Positions 20,537 through 30,693 are shown, counted from the stretch's first letter. The stretch: DNA of 64,000 nucleotides from Dyella amyloliquefaciens (GCF_004296575.1 NZ_SAYT01000001.1:776856-840855), one strand, 5' to 3'. The notes: generated by a model not told the origin, from the letters alone. Made by a program: numbers and translations.

Positions 20537-22327
20537 ATGGCGATATCCCGCATTTCGCGTTTCCCAGCCGTCACCTTGTTGGCCGCGGCGACCAGCCTGC
20601 TTGCCGGCCAGGCGCTGAGCGCCGACATCGGCCGGGGCGATCGTTACTCAGGCAACACCTGGGCCTCTCGTTCCCCGGTGATCGCCCAGCACGGCATGGC
20701 GGCCACCGAGCAGCCGCTGGCTTCCCAGGCGGCGCTGGATGTCCTCAAGAAGGGTGGCAGCGCGGTCGACGCGGCCATTGCCGCCAATGCGGCACTGGGC
20801 TTGATGGAGCCGGTGCTCAATGGCATCGGTGGCGATTGCTTCGTGATCGTGTGGGACCCGAAGACGCACAAGCTCTATGGCTACAACGGTTCGGGCCCGT
20901 CGGCCAAAGGCCGTGACCTGGCGAAGATGAAGGCCGAGGTGAAGGCTGCCTACACCAAGGCCGGCATGCCGGTGAAGGAGCACATCCCCGCCGTGGGTTC
21001 GTTGCCGGTGACCGTGCCGGGCACCGTCGACGCGTGGTTCGCGCTGCACGAGAAGTTCGGCAAGCTGCCGATTGCCGAGGATCTCGCCCCCGCCATCGGC
21101 TACGCGAAAGACGGCTTCCCGATCACCCAGCTCGTCGCCAAGTACTGGAAGGGCAACTTCGCTGCGTTCGAAAAGCAGAAGGGCCTGATCGAGGAACTCG
21201 ACAACGCCCGTCACACGTATCTGATAGACGGCCATACGCCCGCCGAGGGCGAAGTGTTCCGCAACCCGGATCTCGCACGCACGCTGTCGATCATCGCGAA
21301 GGATGGTCGCGACTCGTTCTACAAGGGCGAACTCGCGCACACGATGGATGCGTATTTCAAGCGCATCGGTGGTGACCTTCGTTATGAGGATTTCGCCGAT
21401 TACCACGGCGAATGGGTGACGCCGCAATCGGTCAACTATCACGGATACGACGTCTACGAACTGCCGCCCAACGGGCAGGGTTTCGCGGCACTCGAGATGC
21501 TGCAGATCCTCAAGGGCTTCGATCTGCGCAAGATGGGCGTCGGCAGTGCTGAAGCCATTACCGCCATGCTGGAAGCCAAGCGGCTGGCCTATGAGGATCT
21601 GGCGAAGTTCTACGCCGATCCTAAATTCGTGAAGGTCCCGATGAAGGGGCTGATTTCCGAAGGCTACGCCGACCAGCGCCGCAAGGAGATCCATCTCGAT
21701 CACGCCAACCCGTCGATCGGCCCGGGCGATCCGCGCCTGTTCGACGGCGACACCACCTATTTCACCACCGCCGACAAGGACGGGATGATGGTGTCGATCA
21801 TCCAGTCCAACTATCGCGGCATGGGCTCGGGCCTGGTGGCTGACGGCCTTGGTTTCATGTTCCAGGATCGTGGCGAGCTGTATTCGCTGGATGCCAAGGC
21901 GGCAAACGTCTATGCGGCGGGCAAGCGTCCCTTCCACACCATCATTCCGGGCTTCGTGCTGAAGGATGGCGAACCCTTTCTCGCGTTCGGCGTGATGGGT
22001 GGCGACATGCAGCCCCAGGCCCATGTGCAGGTGCTCACCAACATCATCGATTTCGGCATGAACGTACAGGACGCCGGCGACGCCGCGCGCTGGCGGCACT
22101 ATGGCAATGCCGAGACGACCGGCGAGCCGTCCATCGGTATCGGCAAGGTTGAGATGGAGTCGGGCTTCGACCCAGCGGTGAAGGCTGAACTGGCTCGGCG
22201 CGGCTATACGATCGAGCCGGGTACCGGCAATTTCGGTGGCTACGAGGCGATCCTGTTCGACGCCAGGCAGCGGGTGTACTGGGGCGCCACGGAAATGCGC
22301 AAGGACGGCGAGGTGGTGGGGTACTGA
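20537..22327 (+). CDS. ggt: Gamma-glutamyltransferase (periplasmic)
   Basis: A 596-residue Ntn-hydrolase precursor. A signal peptide (VTLLAAATSLLAGQALS|A) exports it; the chain then cleaves itself before the nucleophile threonine. The site is seen as GDTTYFTTADKDG with T406/T407, so the large subunit is about 380 residues and the small about 190. The usual third residue after the two threonines is His; here it is Tyr (TTYF). The motif SNYRGMGSG and the glycine-rich FGVMGGDMQPQAHVQ fit the family. It acts on glutathione and gamma-glutamyl compounds in the periplasm. No operon partner is evident. Confidence 0.93.
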   Translation: MAISRISRFPAVTLLAAATSLLAGQALSADIGRGDRYSGNTWASRSPVIAQHGMAATEQPLASQAALDVLKKGGSAVDAAIAANAALGLMEPVLNGIGGDCFVIVWDPKTHKLYGYNGSGPSAKGRDLAKMKAEVKAAYTKAGMPVKEHIPAVGSLPVTVPGTVDAWFALHEKFGKLPIAEDLAPAIGYAKDGFPITQLVAKYWKGNFAAFEKQKGLIEELDNARHTYLIDGHTPAEGEVFRNPDLARTLSIIAKDGRDSFYKGELAHTMDAYFKRIGGDLRYEDFADYHGEWVTPQSVNYHGYDVYELPPNGQGFAALEMLQILKGFDLRKMGVGSAEAITAMLEAKRLAYEDLAKFYADPKFVKVPMKGLISEGYADQRRKEIHLDHANPSIGPGDPRLFDGDTTYFTTADKDGMMVSIIQSNYRGMGSGLVADGLGFMFQDRGELYSLDAKAANVYAAGKRPFHTIIPGFVLKDGEPFLAFGVMGGDMQPQAHVQVLTNIIDFGMNVQDAGDAARWRHYGNAETTGEPSIGIGKVEMESGFDPAVKAELARRGYTIEPGTGNFGGYEAILFDARQRVYWGATEMRKDGEVVGY

Positions 22328-22418
22328 AAGCTCGCACCCCGGCCAACCGGCCAATTGTTTTCGGCCCGTGTCGACCCAATGAACGGCGTGCTGCAGGAAC
22401 ATCGATGGTGAGGTTCGC

Positions 22419-23390
22419 ATGGCCCATCAAATCGTCGCGCTGATTGCCCAGTACGGTTTGCTGCTGGTGTTCCTCAACGTGCTCGTCGAACAGGCGGGTG
22501 CGCCGGTGCCCGCGGTGCCGACCATGATCGTGGCGGGTGCGCTGGCCGCGATGGACAAGCTACCGTTGGGCGGAGTGCTGGCGGTGGCGTTGGTAGCCTG
22601 CCTGCTGGCGGATTTCGCCTGGTACCTGGCGGGCCGTTACTTCGGCGGCGGGGTGATGCGCACGCTCTGCCGCATCTCGCTTTCGCCCGATTCGTGCGTG
22701 AAGCAATCCGAGCTTCGCTTCCAGCGCTGGCGCGGCAGCGTGCTGCTGCTCGCCAAGTTCGTGCCCGGTTTGTCGACCGTGGCGCCGCCGCTGGTGGGCG
22801 CCATGGGATTGCGTGTGGTGCCCTTTGCCTTGTTCGATGGCATCGGCTCACTGCTCTGGATCGGCTTGCCCGTGTCATTGGGCTTTGTGTTTGCCGATCA
22901 GGTCGATGGCGTGATCGAGGCGCTGGCCAATGCTGGCAGCGTCGCACTGATGCTGGTGGGCTGCCTGCTCGCCTTGTACATCATCGCCAAGTGGTGGCAG
23001 CGGCATCGCCTGCTGAAGACGCTGCGCATGGCACGCATCACCGTAAACGAGCTCAACGAGGCGATCGAGGGTGGTCGCACGCCGGTGGTGGTGGACGTTC
23101 GCTCCGACGCGTCCCGAACGATCGACGGCCGCATCATTCCCGGCGCCTTGCTGGCGGACGTGAACAGCGTCGAGCGCATCGCTGCCGAAGTGCCGGTCGA
23201 AGCCGAGCTCGTGATCTATTGCACCTGTCCGAACGAGGCCTCCGCGGCGATGGTGGCAAAGGCGCTGATGGATCATGGCTACAAGCGCGTACGGCCGCTG
23301 TTGGGTGGGTTGGACGCGTGGGAGACGGCGGGTTTTCCGGTGCATCGGGTGACGGGGGAAGAGTCGGTGGTGGTTTCGCACGCGGCGTAA
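22419..23390 (+). CDS. DedA-family membrane protein fused to a rhodanese domain
   Basis: A 323-residue fusion. Residues 1-200 are a DedA/SNARE-associated membrane domain with several helices and the motif KFVPGLSTVAPPLVGAMG. Residues 210-310 are a rhodanese-like domain (VVVDVRSDASRTIDGRIIPGA, GGLDAWETAGFPV), probably cytoplasmic. The presumed active cysteine is in IYCTCPNEAS, which has a second cysteine two residues on. DedA proteins move or flip lipid carriers and support proton-motive-force homeostasis. The rhodanese could carry persulfide or sense redox state. Both parts are in one frame with no sign of a frameshift. Confidence 0.88.
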   Translation: MAHQIVALIAQYGLLLVFLNVLVEQAGAPVPAVPTMIVAGALAAMDKLPLGGVLAVALVACLLADFAWYLAGRYFGGGVMRTLCRISLSPDSCVKQSELRFQRWRGSVLLLAKFVPGLSTVAPPLVGAMGLRVVPFALFDGIGSLLWIGLPVSLGFVFADQVDGVIEALANAGSVALMLVGCLLALYIIAKWWQRHRLLKTLRMARITVNELNEAIEGGRTPVVVDVRSDASRTIDGRIIPGALLADVNSVERIAAEVPVEAELVIYCTCPNEASAAMVAKALMDHGYKRVRPLLGGLDAWETAGFPVHRVTGEESVVVSHAA

Positions 23391-23618
23391 GTGCATACCG
23401 TTTGTAGCGTTGATAGCGACGCTAGGTGCCAAGGTGTCGGCTGCGTGGCGTGCCAGTAATCCCCGCCCTTGCTTTAAGTCCTCAGTGCACCGGCGCGTTG
23501 CGGTGTAGCGGCGCCCTATGAGGTAACACGTCCCTGATTCGGCTTGCCCCGATCATCCGACGCTTCTATCCCCCGGACTGCTATGAGCCCTGGCTCTAAA
23601 GGCCATTTTCTTTGGGTT

Positions 23619-23648
23619 ACTTTTCTTTTGGGCCAGCAAAAGAAAAGT
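23619..23648. repeat. Perfect 12-bp inverted repeat, Xanthomonadales-type intergenic element
   Basis: ACTTTTCTTTTG (23619-23630) and its exact reverse complement (23637-23648) flank a 6-base loop. Similar elements occur in many copies between genes in Xanthomonadales genomes. It could fold as an RNA hairpin or act as a bidirectional terminator. Confidence 0.7.
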
Positions 23649-23831
23649 GACTCGAGCGCCGGCAGGGGATCGAAACGCCCGCCGCGTCCCACAGGGACTA
23701 GCATTGCGTCGTAGGCGGCAACCTGGCGGCAACGCATCATCGGGAGCCGGGTATTGGGGTGACCAGCCATGGGCCGCTAGCTCCAGCCACTAGTAGGACA
23801 ACAGCGGGTAGGGGACTGCGCGAGAGCCGCA

Positions 23832-23892
23832 CCCTCTCCCCAGCCCTCTCTCCCACAGGGACTACCTTCGGGTCGCCGGGGGAGAGGGAGTA
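23832..23892. repeat. Dispersed CCCTCTCC/GGAGAGGG repeat, copy 1
   Basis: About 61 bp from CCCTCTCCCCAGCCCTCTCT to GGGGGAGAGGGAGT. The reverse complement of 55727-55788 matches it closely, including the central block GGGTCGCC. The outer arms pair, so the element can form a long hairpin. Confidence 0.75.
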
Positions 23893-23973
23893 ACGGCTCG
23901 CTTCCTGGGGCGTGTTCGTCTCCGTTTCCAGGTGCACCCGAAAGACGGCATGGGAGGAATCGGGGCGCGCCTA

Positions 23974-23997
23974 TCGCGCACTGGGTGCGCTCCTACA
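23974..23997. repeat. REP-like arm, single copy
   Basis: The same 24-bp arm (TCGCGCACTGGGTGCGCTCC then TACA) as the right arm at 4310-4333, here without a partner, about 140 bp before the kdp genes. Confidence 0.75.
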
Positions 23998-24136
23998 GGT
24001 GGAGGAGCGAGGACGTTGCGGGGCGGGGCGTCAAAATTTTACGGGTTCTATACGCGCCCGCCGGGTTTCGCTACCCCTTTCTTATACGCAGGTTCCGACA
24101 ATTTGCATCGTTGAAGAACACGATGAGTCGGTGCCC

Positions 24137-24229
24137 ATGGATGTCGTCTACCTCCTCTTTTCGTTGGTGCTGTTCGCCGCCTCGATCGGCTTCCTGCTGA
24201 TCTGCGACCGCCTCGGCCGACGTCCCTGA
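24137..24229 (+). CDS. 30-residue membrane peptide upstream of kdpF
   Basis: ATG at 24137 opens a 30-codon frame for a single hydrophobic helix (VVYLLFSLVLFAASIGFLLI) ending CDRLGRRP. It has exactly the length of the KdpF peptide 65 bp downstream and a similar beginning (MDVVYL against MNVIYL), so the two may be distant paralogues. Small proteins of this kind precede kdpF in various proteobacteria; none is characterised as far as I know. The ribosome site is weak. I consider it real because of composition, length and position. Confidence 0.65.
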   Translation: MDVVYLLFSLVLFAASIGFLLICDRLGRRP

Positions 24230-24294
24230 TCGACCGCCGCCGCCCGGACGGCGGCGCCTTCCCAGCTCGCGCCCTTCCTGCGGGAGATCCAACC

Positions 24295-24387
24295 ATGAAT
24301 GTCATCTACCTCGTGGCTGCCGTAATCGCGGTGGCCCTGACGGGCTACCTGTGCGTGGCCCTGCTCAAGCCGGAGTGGTTCGAATGA
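24295..24387 (+). CDS. kdpF: KdpF, small stabilising subunit of the K+ ATPase
   Basis: A 30-residue single-helix peptide, MNVIYLVAAVIAVALTGYLC then [10 protein letters not shown]. The ending LLKPEWF is typical of KdpF (L-hydrophobic-KPE-F). It stabilises the KdpFABC complex in the inner membrane. GGGAGA lies seven bases before the ATG. Its TGA overlaps the kdpA ATG in an ATGA junction, so translation is coupled. Confidence 0.92.
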   Translation: MNVIYLVAAVIAVALTGYLCVALLKPEWFE

Positions 24388-26186
24388 CCACCAATGATTT
24401 CCTCCAGACAGCGATCTACCTGGTCGTCCTGTTGCTGCTGCTGAAGCCGGTGGGCAGCTATATGGCGAAGGTGTTCGCCGAAACGCCCAACGGCGTGCTG
24501 CGTGCCGGCCGTCCTGTGGAAAACCTGCTGTATCGCCTCAGCGGTGTGCGCGCCGAGGAGCAGATGGGCTGGCGTCGTTACGCCATCGCCATGCTGATCT
24601 TCAACATGGCGGGCCTGGTCGTAGTGTATGCGTTGCAGCGCCTGCAGCAGTGGCTGCCGCTCAACCCGCAGCATTTCGGTGCGGTGACGCCGGATTCGGC
24701 GATGAATACCGCCATCAGCTTCGTCTCCAATACCAACTGGCAGGGCTACGCGAGCGAAAGCACGATGAGCTACCTGACCCAGATGCTGGGCCTGGCGGTG
24801 CAGAACTTCCTGTCGGCGGCCACGGGCATCGCGGTGCTGGTGGCCGTGGTGCGCGGCTTCGTTCGTCGTGGCGCCGACAGCATCGGCAACTTCTGGGTCG
24901 ACATGACCCGCAGCACGCTCTACATCCTGGTGCCGTTCTCGCTGGTGATCGCGCTGCTGCTTGCATCGCAGGGCGTGGTGCAGAACTTCCGCTCTTACGT
25001 CGACGTGCCGTTGGTGGAGCACACCACGGCGGTCGAGACGGTGAAGGATGCGGCCGGCAATACCGTGAAGGATGCCGCCGGCAAGGATGTCACCAAAGAA
25101 ACGACGGTAACCACGCAGACCTTGCCGATGGGCCCGGCCGCGTCGCAGATCGCGATCAAGCAGCTCGGCACCAATGGCGGCGGCTTCTTCAATGCGAACT
25201 CCGCGCATCCGTACGAGAACCCGACGCCGTTCAGCAACTTCATCGAGATGTTGGCGATCTTTCTGATTCCGGCAGGTCTTTGCTTCACTTTCGGCAGCAT
25301 GGTGGGAGACCGGCGGCAGGGCTGGGCGATCCTCGCCACCATGCTGCTGATCTTTGTGCCGCTGGCGCTGGGTGCGGTGGCTGCGGAACAGGCCGGCAAC
25401 CCGGCGCTGCACGGGCTGGCGATTGACCAGCAGGCCAGTACGCTGCAGGCCGGCGGCAACATGGAAGGCAAGGAAACGCGCTTCGGCATCGCCGCCAGCG
25501 GCCTGTTCACCGCCATCACCACGGCCGCCTCGTGTGGCGCGGTGAACAACATGCACGACTCGCTGACGCCGCTGGGTGGCCTGGTGCCGATGTGGCTGAT
25601 GCAGCTGGGCGAGGTGATCTTCGGCGGTGTCGGTTCGGGCCTCTACGGCATGCTGGCCTTCGCCGTGGTCGCGGTGTTCATCGCGGGCCTCATGGTGGGT
25701 CGTACGCCGGAATACCTCGGCAAGAAGATCGAGGCACACGAGATGAAGATGGCGAGCCTCGCCGTGCTGGTGCCGTGTGCGCTGGTGGTGATCTGCACGG
25801 CCATCGCGGTGGCTACGCCGGCGGGCGTGGCAGGCGTAGCGAACCCCGGCGCGCATGGTTTCAGCGAGATGCTCTACGCCGTCACCTCCGCGTCCAACAA
25901 CAACGGCAGCGCGTTTGGTGGATTGTCTGCCAACACGCCGTTCTGGAACGTGCTGCTGGGCCTGTGCATGTATTTCTCGCGCTTCCTGCTCGCCATCGCG
26001 ATGCTCGCCATGGCCGGCTCACTGGCCGCCAAGCGCCATGTGCCGCCGTCGGCGGGCACGCTGCCCACCCATACACCGCTGTTCATCACGTTGCTGGCAT
26101 GCGTGGTGATCGTGGTCGGTGCGCTCACCTTTTTGCCGGCGCTCGCGCTGGGGCCCATCGCCGAATTCCTGATGTCGGCCCATTGA
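24384..26186 (+). CDS. kdpA: Potassium-transporting ATPase channel subunit KdpA
   Basis: A 600-residue polytopic subunit of the high-affinity K+ pump, related to the SKT channel superfamily; it binds and conducts K+ through four selectivity-loop repeats. Glycine-rich filter regions are visible: [43 protein letters not shown] and [14 protein letters not shown]. The start is the ATG overlapping the kdpF stop; the frame extends 11 codons upstream without a ribosome site. A lysine/threonine-rich hydrophilic loop follows about residue 215. Expression is expected under K+ limitation through KdpD/KdpE at the end of the cluster. Confidence 0.97.
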   Translation: MTTNDFLQTAIYLVVLLLLLKPVGSYMAKVFAETPNGVLRAGRPVENLLYRLSGVRAEEQMGWRRYAIAMLIFNMAGLVVVYALQRLQQWLPLNPQHFGAVTPDSAMNTAISFVSNTNWQGYASESTMSYLTQMLGLAVQNFLSAATGIAVLVAVVRGFVRRGADSIGNFWVDMTRSTLYILVPFSLVIALLLASQGVVQNFRSYVDVPLVEHTTAVETVKDAAGNTVKDAAGKDVTKETTVTTQTLPMGPAASQIAIKQLGTNGGGFFNANSAHPYENPTPFSNFIEMLAIFLIPAGLCFTFGSMVGDRRQGWAILATMLLIFVPLALGAVAAEQAGNPALHGLAIDQQASTLQAGGNMEGKETRFGIAASGLFTAITTAASCGAVNNMHDSLTPLGGLVPMWLMQLGEVIFGGVGSGLYGMLAFAVVAVFIAGLMVGRTPEYLGKKIEAHEMKMASLAVLVPCALVVICTAIAVATPAGVAGVANPGAHGFSEMLYAVTSASNNNGSAFGGLSANTPFWNVLLGLCMYFSRFLLAIAMLAMAGSLAAKRHVPPSAGTLPTHTPLFITLLACVVIVVGALTFLPALALGPIAEFLMSAH

Positions 26187-26205
26187 TGCCCAACGGATAT
26201 CGATC

Positions 26206-28287
26206 ATGACAACGACTCATACCCACGTACACGCGGTACGCAGTTTCGACCGCGGATTGATCCTCCAGGCCATCGCCGATTCGTTCCGCAAGCTGTCGCC
26301 GCGGTTGCAGTTTCGCAATCCGGTGATGTTCGTGGTGTTCGTGTGCAGCGTGCTCACCACCTTGTTGTGGGTGCAGGCACTGGCGGGCCATGGCGAGGCG
26401 CCCACGGCCTTCATCTTCTGGGTGACGATCTGGTTGTGGTTCACCCTGCTGTTCGCCAACTTCGCCGAGGCGCTGGCCGAAGGCCGCGGCAAGGCACAGG
26501 CGGCCGCGCTGCGCAGTTCGCGCAAGGACGTGGTGGCCAAGCGCCTGGCGTCGCCGCATCGTGATGCCGCGGTAACCTTCACGCCTTCGTCCGAGTTGCG
26601 CGTAGGTCATCTGGTACTGGTGGAAGCCGGCGACCAGATGCCGGGTGATGGCGATGTGGTGGTCGGTGCGGCAAGCGTCGACGAAAGTGCCATCACCGGC
26701 GAATCCGCACCGGTGATCCGCGAGTCCGGCGGCGATCGCAGCGCGGTGACCGGTGGCACGCGTGTGCTGTCCGACTGGCTGGTGGTGCGTATCAGCAGCA
26801 ACCCGGGGGAGAGCTTCCTGGACCGCATGATCGCGATGGTGGAAGGCGCCTCACGCCGCAAGACGCCTAACGAGATCGCGCTCACCATCCTGTTGGCGAA
26901 GTTCACCCTGATCTTCTTGCTGGCCTGCGCCACGCTGCTGCCGTACTCGATCTACAGCGTGCAGGCGGCAGGCTCTGGCCATCCGATCACCATCACCGTG
27001 CTGGTCGCCCTGCTGGTGTGCCTGATCCCCACCACCATCGGCGCGCTGCTGTCGGCCATCGGCATCGCCGGCATGGATCGCATGATCCGCGCCAACGTCA
27101 TCGCTACGTCCGGCCGCGCCGTCGAAGCAGCGGGCGACGTGGACGTGCTGCTGCTGGACAAGACCGGCACCATCACGCTGGGCAATCGCCAGGCGGTGGC
27201 GTTCCTGCCGGCGCCGGGTGTGGAGGAGGGGCGCCTCGCCGATGCCGCCCAGCTGGCTTCGCTGGCTGACGAAACGCCGGAAGGCCGCAGCATCGTGGTG
27301 CTGGCCAAGGAGCGCTTCAACCTGCGCGAGCGGCAGCTGGAAGAGGGGCATGCGGAGTTCGTGCCGTTCACCGCGCAGACCCGCATGAGCGGCGTGAACA
27401 TCGGCGAACGTCATATCCGCAAGGGTGCGCTGGATGCGGTGGAGCGTTACCTGGAAGCCAACGGCAGCCACCTGCCGCCGCTGGTGAAGCACATGGCCGA
27501 GGACATCGCGCGCCGCGGTGCCACGCCGCTGATCGTCACCGAAGGCATCGCCGCGCTGGGCGTGATCGAGCTGAAGGACATCGTGAAGGGTGGCATCCGC
27601 GAGCGCTTCGCCGAAATGCGCCGCATGGGTATCAAGACCATCATGATCACCGGCGACAACCCGCTGACGGCAGCCGCCATCGCCGCGGAAGCTGGCGTCG
27701 ATGATTTCCTCGCCGAAGCGACGCCGGAGGCCAAGCTCAAGCTCATCCGCAAGATCCAGGCCGAGAACCGCCTGGTGGCGATGTGCGGCGATGGCACCAA
27801 CGATGCGCCTGCGTTGGCCCAGGCCGACGTGGCGGTGGCGATGAACACCGGCACGCAGGCGGCGAAGGAAGCCGGCAACATGGTCGATCTCGACTCCAAC
27901 CCGACCAAGCTGATCGAGGTGGTGGAGATCGGCAAGCAGATGCTGATCACCCGCGGCGCGCTGACCACGTTCTCCATCTCCAACGACGTGGCCAAGTACT
28001 TCGCGATCATTCCGGCGGCGTTTGCCACCACGTATCCCGCGCTCAATGCGCTCAACGTGATGCATCTGGCTACACCGCAGAGCGCGATCCTGTCGGCGGT
28101 GATCTTCAACGCGCTGATCATCATTTTCCTGATTCCACTCGCGCTGAAGGGCGTGAAGTACCGCGCGCTGGGTGCTGGCGCACTGCTGCGGAGGAACCTG
28201 CTGGTCTACGGCCTGGGCGGCATCGTCGTGCCGTTCCTTGGCATCAAGCTGATCGACATGCTGCTGGTCCTGTTCGGACTGGCCTGA
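26206..28287 (+). CDS. kdpB: Potassium-transporting P-type ATPase catalytic subunit KdpB
   Basis: A 693-residue P-type ATPase energising KdpA. The phosphorylated aspartate is D318 in DKTGT. The actuator loop has ITGES, the hinge has MITGDN and [15 protein letters not shown], and the nucleotide domain is complete. E. coli KdpB is inhibited by phosphorylation of a serine in the TGES loop; that serine is present here. The N-terminus ([13 protein letters not shown]) is slightly longer than in E. coli. It starts 19 bp after kdpA. Confidence 0.97.
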   Translation: MTTTHTHVHAVRSFDRGLILQAIADSFRKLSPRLQFRNPVMFVVFVCSVLTTLLWVQALAGHGEAPTAFIFWVTIWLWFTLLFANFAEALAEGRGKAQAAALRSSRKDVVAKRLASPHRDAAVTFTPSSELRVGHLVLVEAGDQMPGDGDVVVGAASVDESAITGESAPVIRESGGDRSAVTGGTRVLSDWLVVRISSNPGESFLDRMIAMVEGASRRKTPNEIALTILLAKFTLIFLLACATLLPYSIYSVQAAGSGHPITITVLVALLVCLIPTTIGALLSAIGIAGMDRMIRANVIATSGRAVEAAGDVDVLLLDKTGTITLGNRQAVAFLPAPGVEEGRLADAAQLASLADETPEGRSIVVLAKERFNLRERQLEEGHAEFVPFTAQTRMSGVNIGERHIRKGALDAVERYLEANGSHLPPLVKHMAEDIARRGATPLIVTEGIAALGVIELKDIVKGGIRERFAEMRRMGIKTIMITGDNPLTAAAIAAEAGVDDFLAEATPEAKLKLIRKIQAENRLVAMCGDGTNDAPALAQADVAVAMNTGTQAAKEAGNMVDLDSNPTKLIEVVEIGKQMLITRGALTTFSISNDVAKYFAIIPAAFATTYPALNALNVMHLATPQSAILSAVIFNALIIIFLIPLALKGVKYRALGAGALLRRNLLVYGLGGIVVPFLGIKLIDMLLVLFGLA

Positions 28288-28302
28288 AGCGAGGTTTGAA
28301 TC

Positions 28303-28503
28303 ATGCAAACGCTCAAGCTGCTTGTTTCGATGCCGGATGAGACTCATCCGGACATGGAGCTCCGCCTTTCCGCGAATGACTCGCCATGCGACGTGGTGAT
28401 CGCGCTGCCCGTCGCACCCCGTGCGCGCACGCAGTCGCGCGATACCGAAGCACCGCATAGCGACCAGGACGACTACGTGCTTGGCGGTTACGCCGGCATC
28501 TGA
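28303..28503 (+). CDS. Hypothetical 66-residue protein in the kdp operon
   Basis: The frame begins 15 bp after kdpB with GAGG nine bases before the ATG. The peptide is soluble in character, rich in Asp, Pro and Arg, has one cysteine (SPCDVVIALPV) and ends DDYVLGGYAGI. I do not recognise it. Its spacing and codon use fit a real gene, but with no family match the coding status is moderate. Confidence 0.45.
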   Translation: MQTLKLLVSMPDETHPDMELRLSANDSPCDVVIALPVAPRARTQSRDTEAPHSDQDDYVLGGYAGI

Positions 28504-28506
28504 TCC

Positions 28507-28560
28507 AGGCGCCTGCGCGGCGCCTCTACTCACCAGAAAAGGACGGCTCGCCCCGAGCCG
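28507..28560 (+). other. Two intercistronic hairpins before the porin gene
   Basis: AGGCGCC (28507-28513) pairs with GGCGCCT (28519-28525), and CGGCTCG (28544-28550) pairs with CGAGCCG (28554-28560); both are perfect 7-bp stems. No T-run follows, so they are not classic terminators. They could act as RNA-processing or stability elements that set porin levels apart from the ATPase. Confidence 0.5.
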
Positions 28561-28576
28561 ATATTCAGGAACACCC

Positions 28577-30073
28577 ATGATGTCCAAGAAGTTTCTTTCG
28601 TGCGCGCTTCTTTTGGCTCTCGCCCCGGTTGGCGAAGCCGTTGCCTCGACAACGCCGCTGGCGTCCTCCACTGACGTGACCGCCGCGGCCGACCTTGGTG
28701 AGGTCGCTTCGTCCACGCCGGCAGCGGCCAGTGATGACTGCTCGCAGGGCTTCTTCTCGCGCCTGGCCAACGCCTATCGAGAAGACGCGCAGCCTGCCGA
28801 CCCGAACGCGCCCGCTGCGACCCGCCGCGCGATGGATGCCCCGCTGGACTCGCCCCCGTTCCCCAACGGGGAATGGCAGCTTGGCGGCGTGGCCGCTCCG
28901 ATTGGCGTGCCGGTGGCCTACGGCCAGTACCCCGTGCAGAAGGCGCTGGCGTGCACCAGGCTTGGCAACTGGATGCAGCGAAACCGTATCGAGATCAACG
29001 GCTGGATCAATCCGTCGGTGAACGTCAGTTCGTCCAGTTTCACCAACTATCCGCTGTCGTACGCAACGCGGCCCAATCGCGTGGAATTCGACCAGCTGGT
29101 GTTCAACATCACCCGCGTCGAAGACACCGTGCAGACCGATCATGTGGACTGGGGCTTCAATGTTTCGGTGCTGTACGGCTACGACTATCACTACACGGTG
29201 ACCAAGGGCGTGTTCAGCAACCAGCTCCTGAACAGTCCCAAGTCGAATAGCGCGCTTCAGGGCAATATCTATGGCATCGACCCGATGCTGTTCTATTACG
29301 ACCTCTATATCCCGTCGGTGGCCGAGGGCATGGTGATCCGTATCGGTCGCTATCTGTCGCTGCCGGACATCGAGGCACAGTTCTCGCCGCAGAACTACCT
29401 GGTGACGCATTCGATCCTGTACACGGTCGACCCGTACACGCAGACCGGCATCATGACGACGACGAAGTTCAGTCAGCAGTGGACGCTGCAGGTGGGTATA
29501 AACGGAAGCAACGACACCGCGCCGTGGAATGGCTCGGCTCGTCCCACGTTGCAGGCTTGCGTTCGCTGGGTGTCGAAAGACAACAACGACATGCTCTACC
29601 CCTGCATCAACAGTCTCAATTCGTTCGACTACAACTACAACAACGTGCAGATGTACGTGATGACCTGGGGTCATCGCTTCAACGCGAGCGTGCACATGCA
29701 GACCGAGGCGTACTACATGTACGGGCGGAACATCCCGGGCTTCGGTCCGGATGGCGAGCCGGGCGTGGTGGCATCGTCCCCGTATCCCGGCAAGGCCGGT
29801 GAATACGGCGTGGTGAACTACCTCAACTTCGAGTTGAACTCCAGCAACATGCTGTCGTTCCGCAACGAGTTCTACAACGACCAGAAAGGCCAGCGCACCG
29901 GCTACGCCACCAAGTACAGCAGCCATACGCTGGGCCTGACGCATTGGGTGTCGTCCGATCTGGAGATCCGTCCGGAGCTGCGTTACGAGCACTCCTACGA
30001 CGTGAACGCCTATGACGGCGGCAAGAAAAACTACCAGGCGATCGCGCTCGTCGACGCGATCCTCCACTTCTGA
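28577..30073 (+). CDS. Outer-membrane beta-barrel protein (OmpL-like BBP2 type) inside the kdp operon
   Basis: A 498-residue exported protein. A signal peptide ([19 protein letters not shown]) is followed by about 80 low-complexity Ala/Asp-rich residues and then a long region of alternating aromatic and polar strands ending VDAILHF, the terminal Phe being a hallmark of outer-membrane barrels. Phrases such as [33 protein letters not shown] and [21 protein letters not shown] resemble the putative beta-barrel porin-2 (OmpL-like) family. The frame is open upstream, but ATG 28577 has AGGA six bases before it. It lies between kdpB and kdpC and ends 10 bp before kdpC. The inference is an outer-membrane channel serving K+ uptake. 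Confidence 0.8.
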   Translation: MMSKKFLSCALLLALAPVGEAVASTTPLASSTDVTAAADLGEVASSTPAAASDDCSQGFFSRLANAYREDAQPADPNAPAATRRAMDAPLDSPPFPNGEWQLGGVAAPIGVPVAYGQYPVQKALACTRLGNWMQRNRIEINGWINPSVNVSSSSFTNYPLSYATRPNRVEFDQLVFNITRVEDTVQTDHVDWGFNVSVLYGYDYHYTVTKGVFSNQLLNSPKSNSALQGNIYGIDPMLFYYDLYIPSVAEGMVIRIGRYLSLPDIEAQFSPQNYLVTHSILYTVDPYTQTGIMTTTKFSQQWTLQVGINGSNDTAPWNGSARPTLQACVRWVSKDNNDMLYPCINSLNSFDYNYNNVQMYVMTWGHRFNASVHMQTEAYYMYGRNIPGFGPDGEPGVVASSPYPGKAGEYGVVNYLNFELNSSNMLSFRNEFYNDQKGQRTGYATKYSSHTLGLTHWVSSDLEIRPELRYEHSYDVNAYDGGKKNYQAIALVDAILHF

Positions 30074-30083
30074 GGTGATGAAC

Positions 30084-30653
30084 ATGGTCAGGCTGATTCG
30101 TAGCGCGATCGTGATGCTGCTTTTGTTGACCGCGGTGACGGGCGTGTTCTACCCGCTCGTCGCCACCGGTCTGGCCCAGGCGTTGTTCCCATCGCAGGCG
30201 AACGGCAGCCTGATCGAGAAGGATGGCAAGCCCGTTGGCTCCACACTGATCGGCCAGTCGTTCACCGGCGCCAAGTACTTCTGGGGCCGCCCGTCCGCCA
30301 CCACGCCGCAGCCGAACAACGCGGCGGCGTCCACGGGTTCCAACCTTGGGCCGACGAATCCCGCGCTCGCGGATGCGGCCAGGCAGCGTATCGACGCGTT
30401 GCATGCCGCCGACCCGGACAACCACGCGCCGGTGCCGGTAGACCTGGTCACCGCGTCGGGCAGCGGCCTGGATCCGGAGATATCACCGGCTGCGGCGGCC
30501 TACCAGGTGCCTCGGGTGGCGCGTGCCCGCGGACTGAGCGAATCGCAGGTGCAGGCGATGGTCGCAATGGCGACCACGGGGCGGCAGCTCGGCGTGCTGG
30601 GCGAGCCGCGCGTCAACGTGCTCAAGCTCAATATGGCGCTGGATGCCCATTAA
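30084..30653 (+). CDS. kdpC: Potassium-transporting ATPase subunit KdpC
   Basis: A 189-residue single-helix subunit ([20 protein letters not shown]) whose periplasmic domain binds next to KdpA and raises ATP affinity of KdpB. Family motifs: [28 protein letters not shown]-like (here [11 protein letters not shown]), [17 protein letters not shown]. The ATG at 30084 is chosen over one at 30078 because GAGGTG at 30072-30077 then lies at a proper distance. Confidence 0.96.
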   Translation: MVRLIRSAIVMLLLLTAVTGVFYPLVATGLAQALFPSQANGSLIEKDGKPVGSTLIGQSFTGAKYFWGRPSATTPQPNNAAASTGSNLGPTNPALADAARQRIDALHAADPDNHAPVPVDLVTASGSGLDPEISPAAAAYQVPRVARARGLSESQVQAMVAMATTGRQLGVLGEPRVNVLKLNMALDAH

Positions 30654-30693
30654 GGCATAACGTATTCATCCATCACCCACGGCACTGCGACGC

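Larger units (their letters stand above)
23391..24136. other. Repeat-rich intergenic region upstream of kdp
   Basis: About 750 bp without a convincing gene. It holds three different short palindromic repeats, listed separately, and two copies of the phrase CCCACAGGGACTA (near 23687 and 23852). Short open frames here run across the repeats and are judged spurious. The kdp promoter must lie in the last part, but I cannot point to a clear -35/-10 pair. Confidence 0.6.

Noticed and set aside
23516-23770. 84-codon reverse frame across the 12-bp palindrome
   Set aside because: The hydrophobic CWPKRKVTQRK-like stretch is just the translated repeat element. Similar spurious ORFs recur wherever this element lies.
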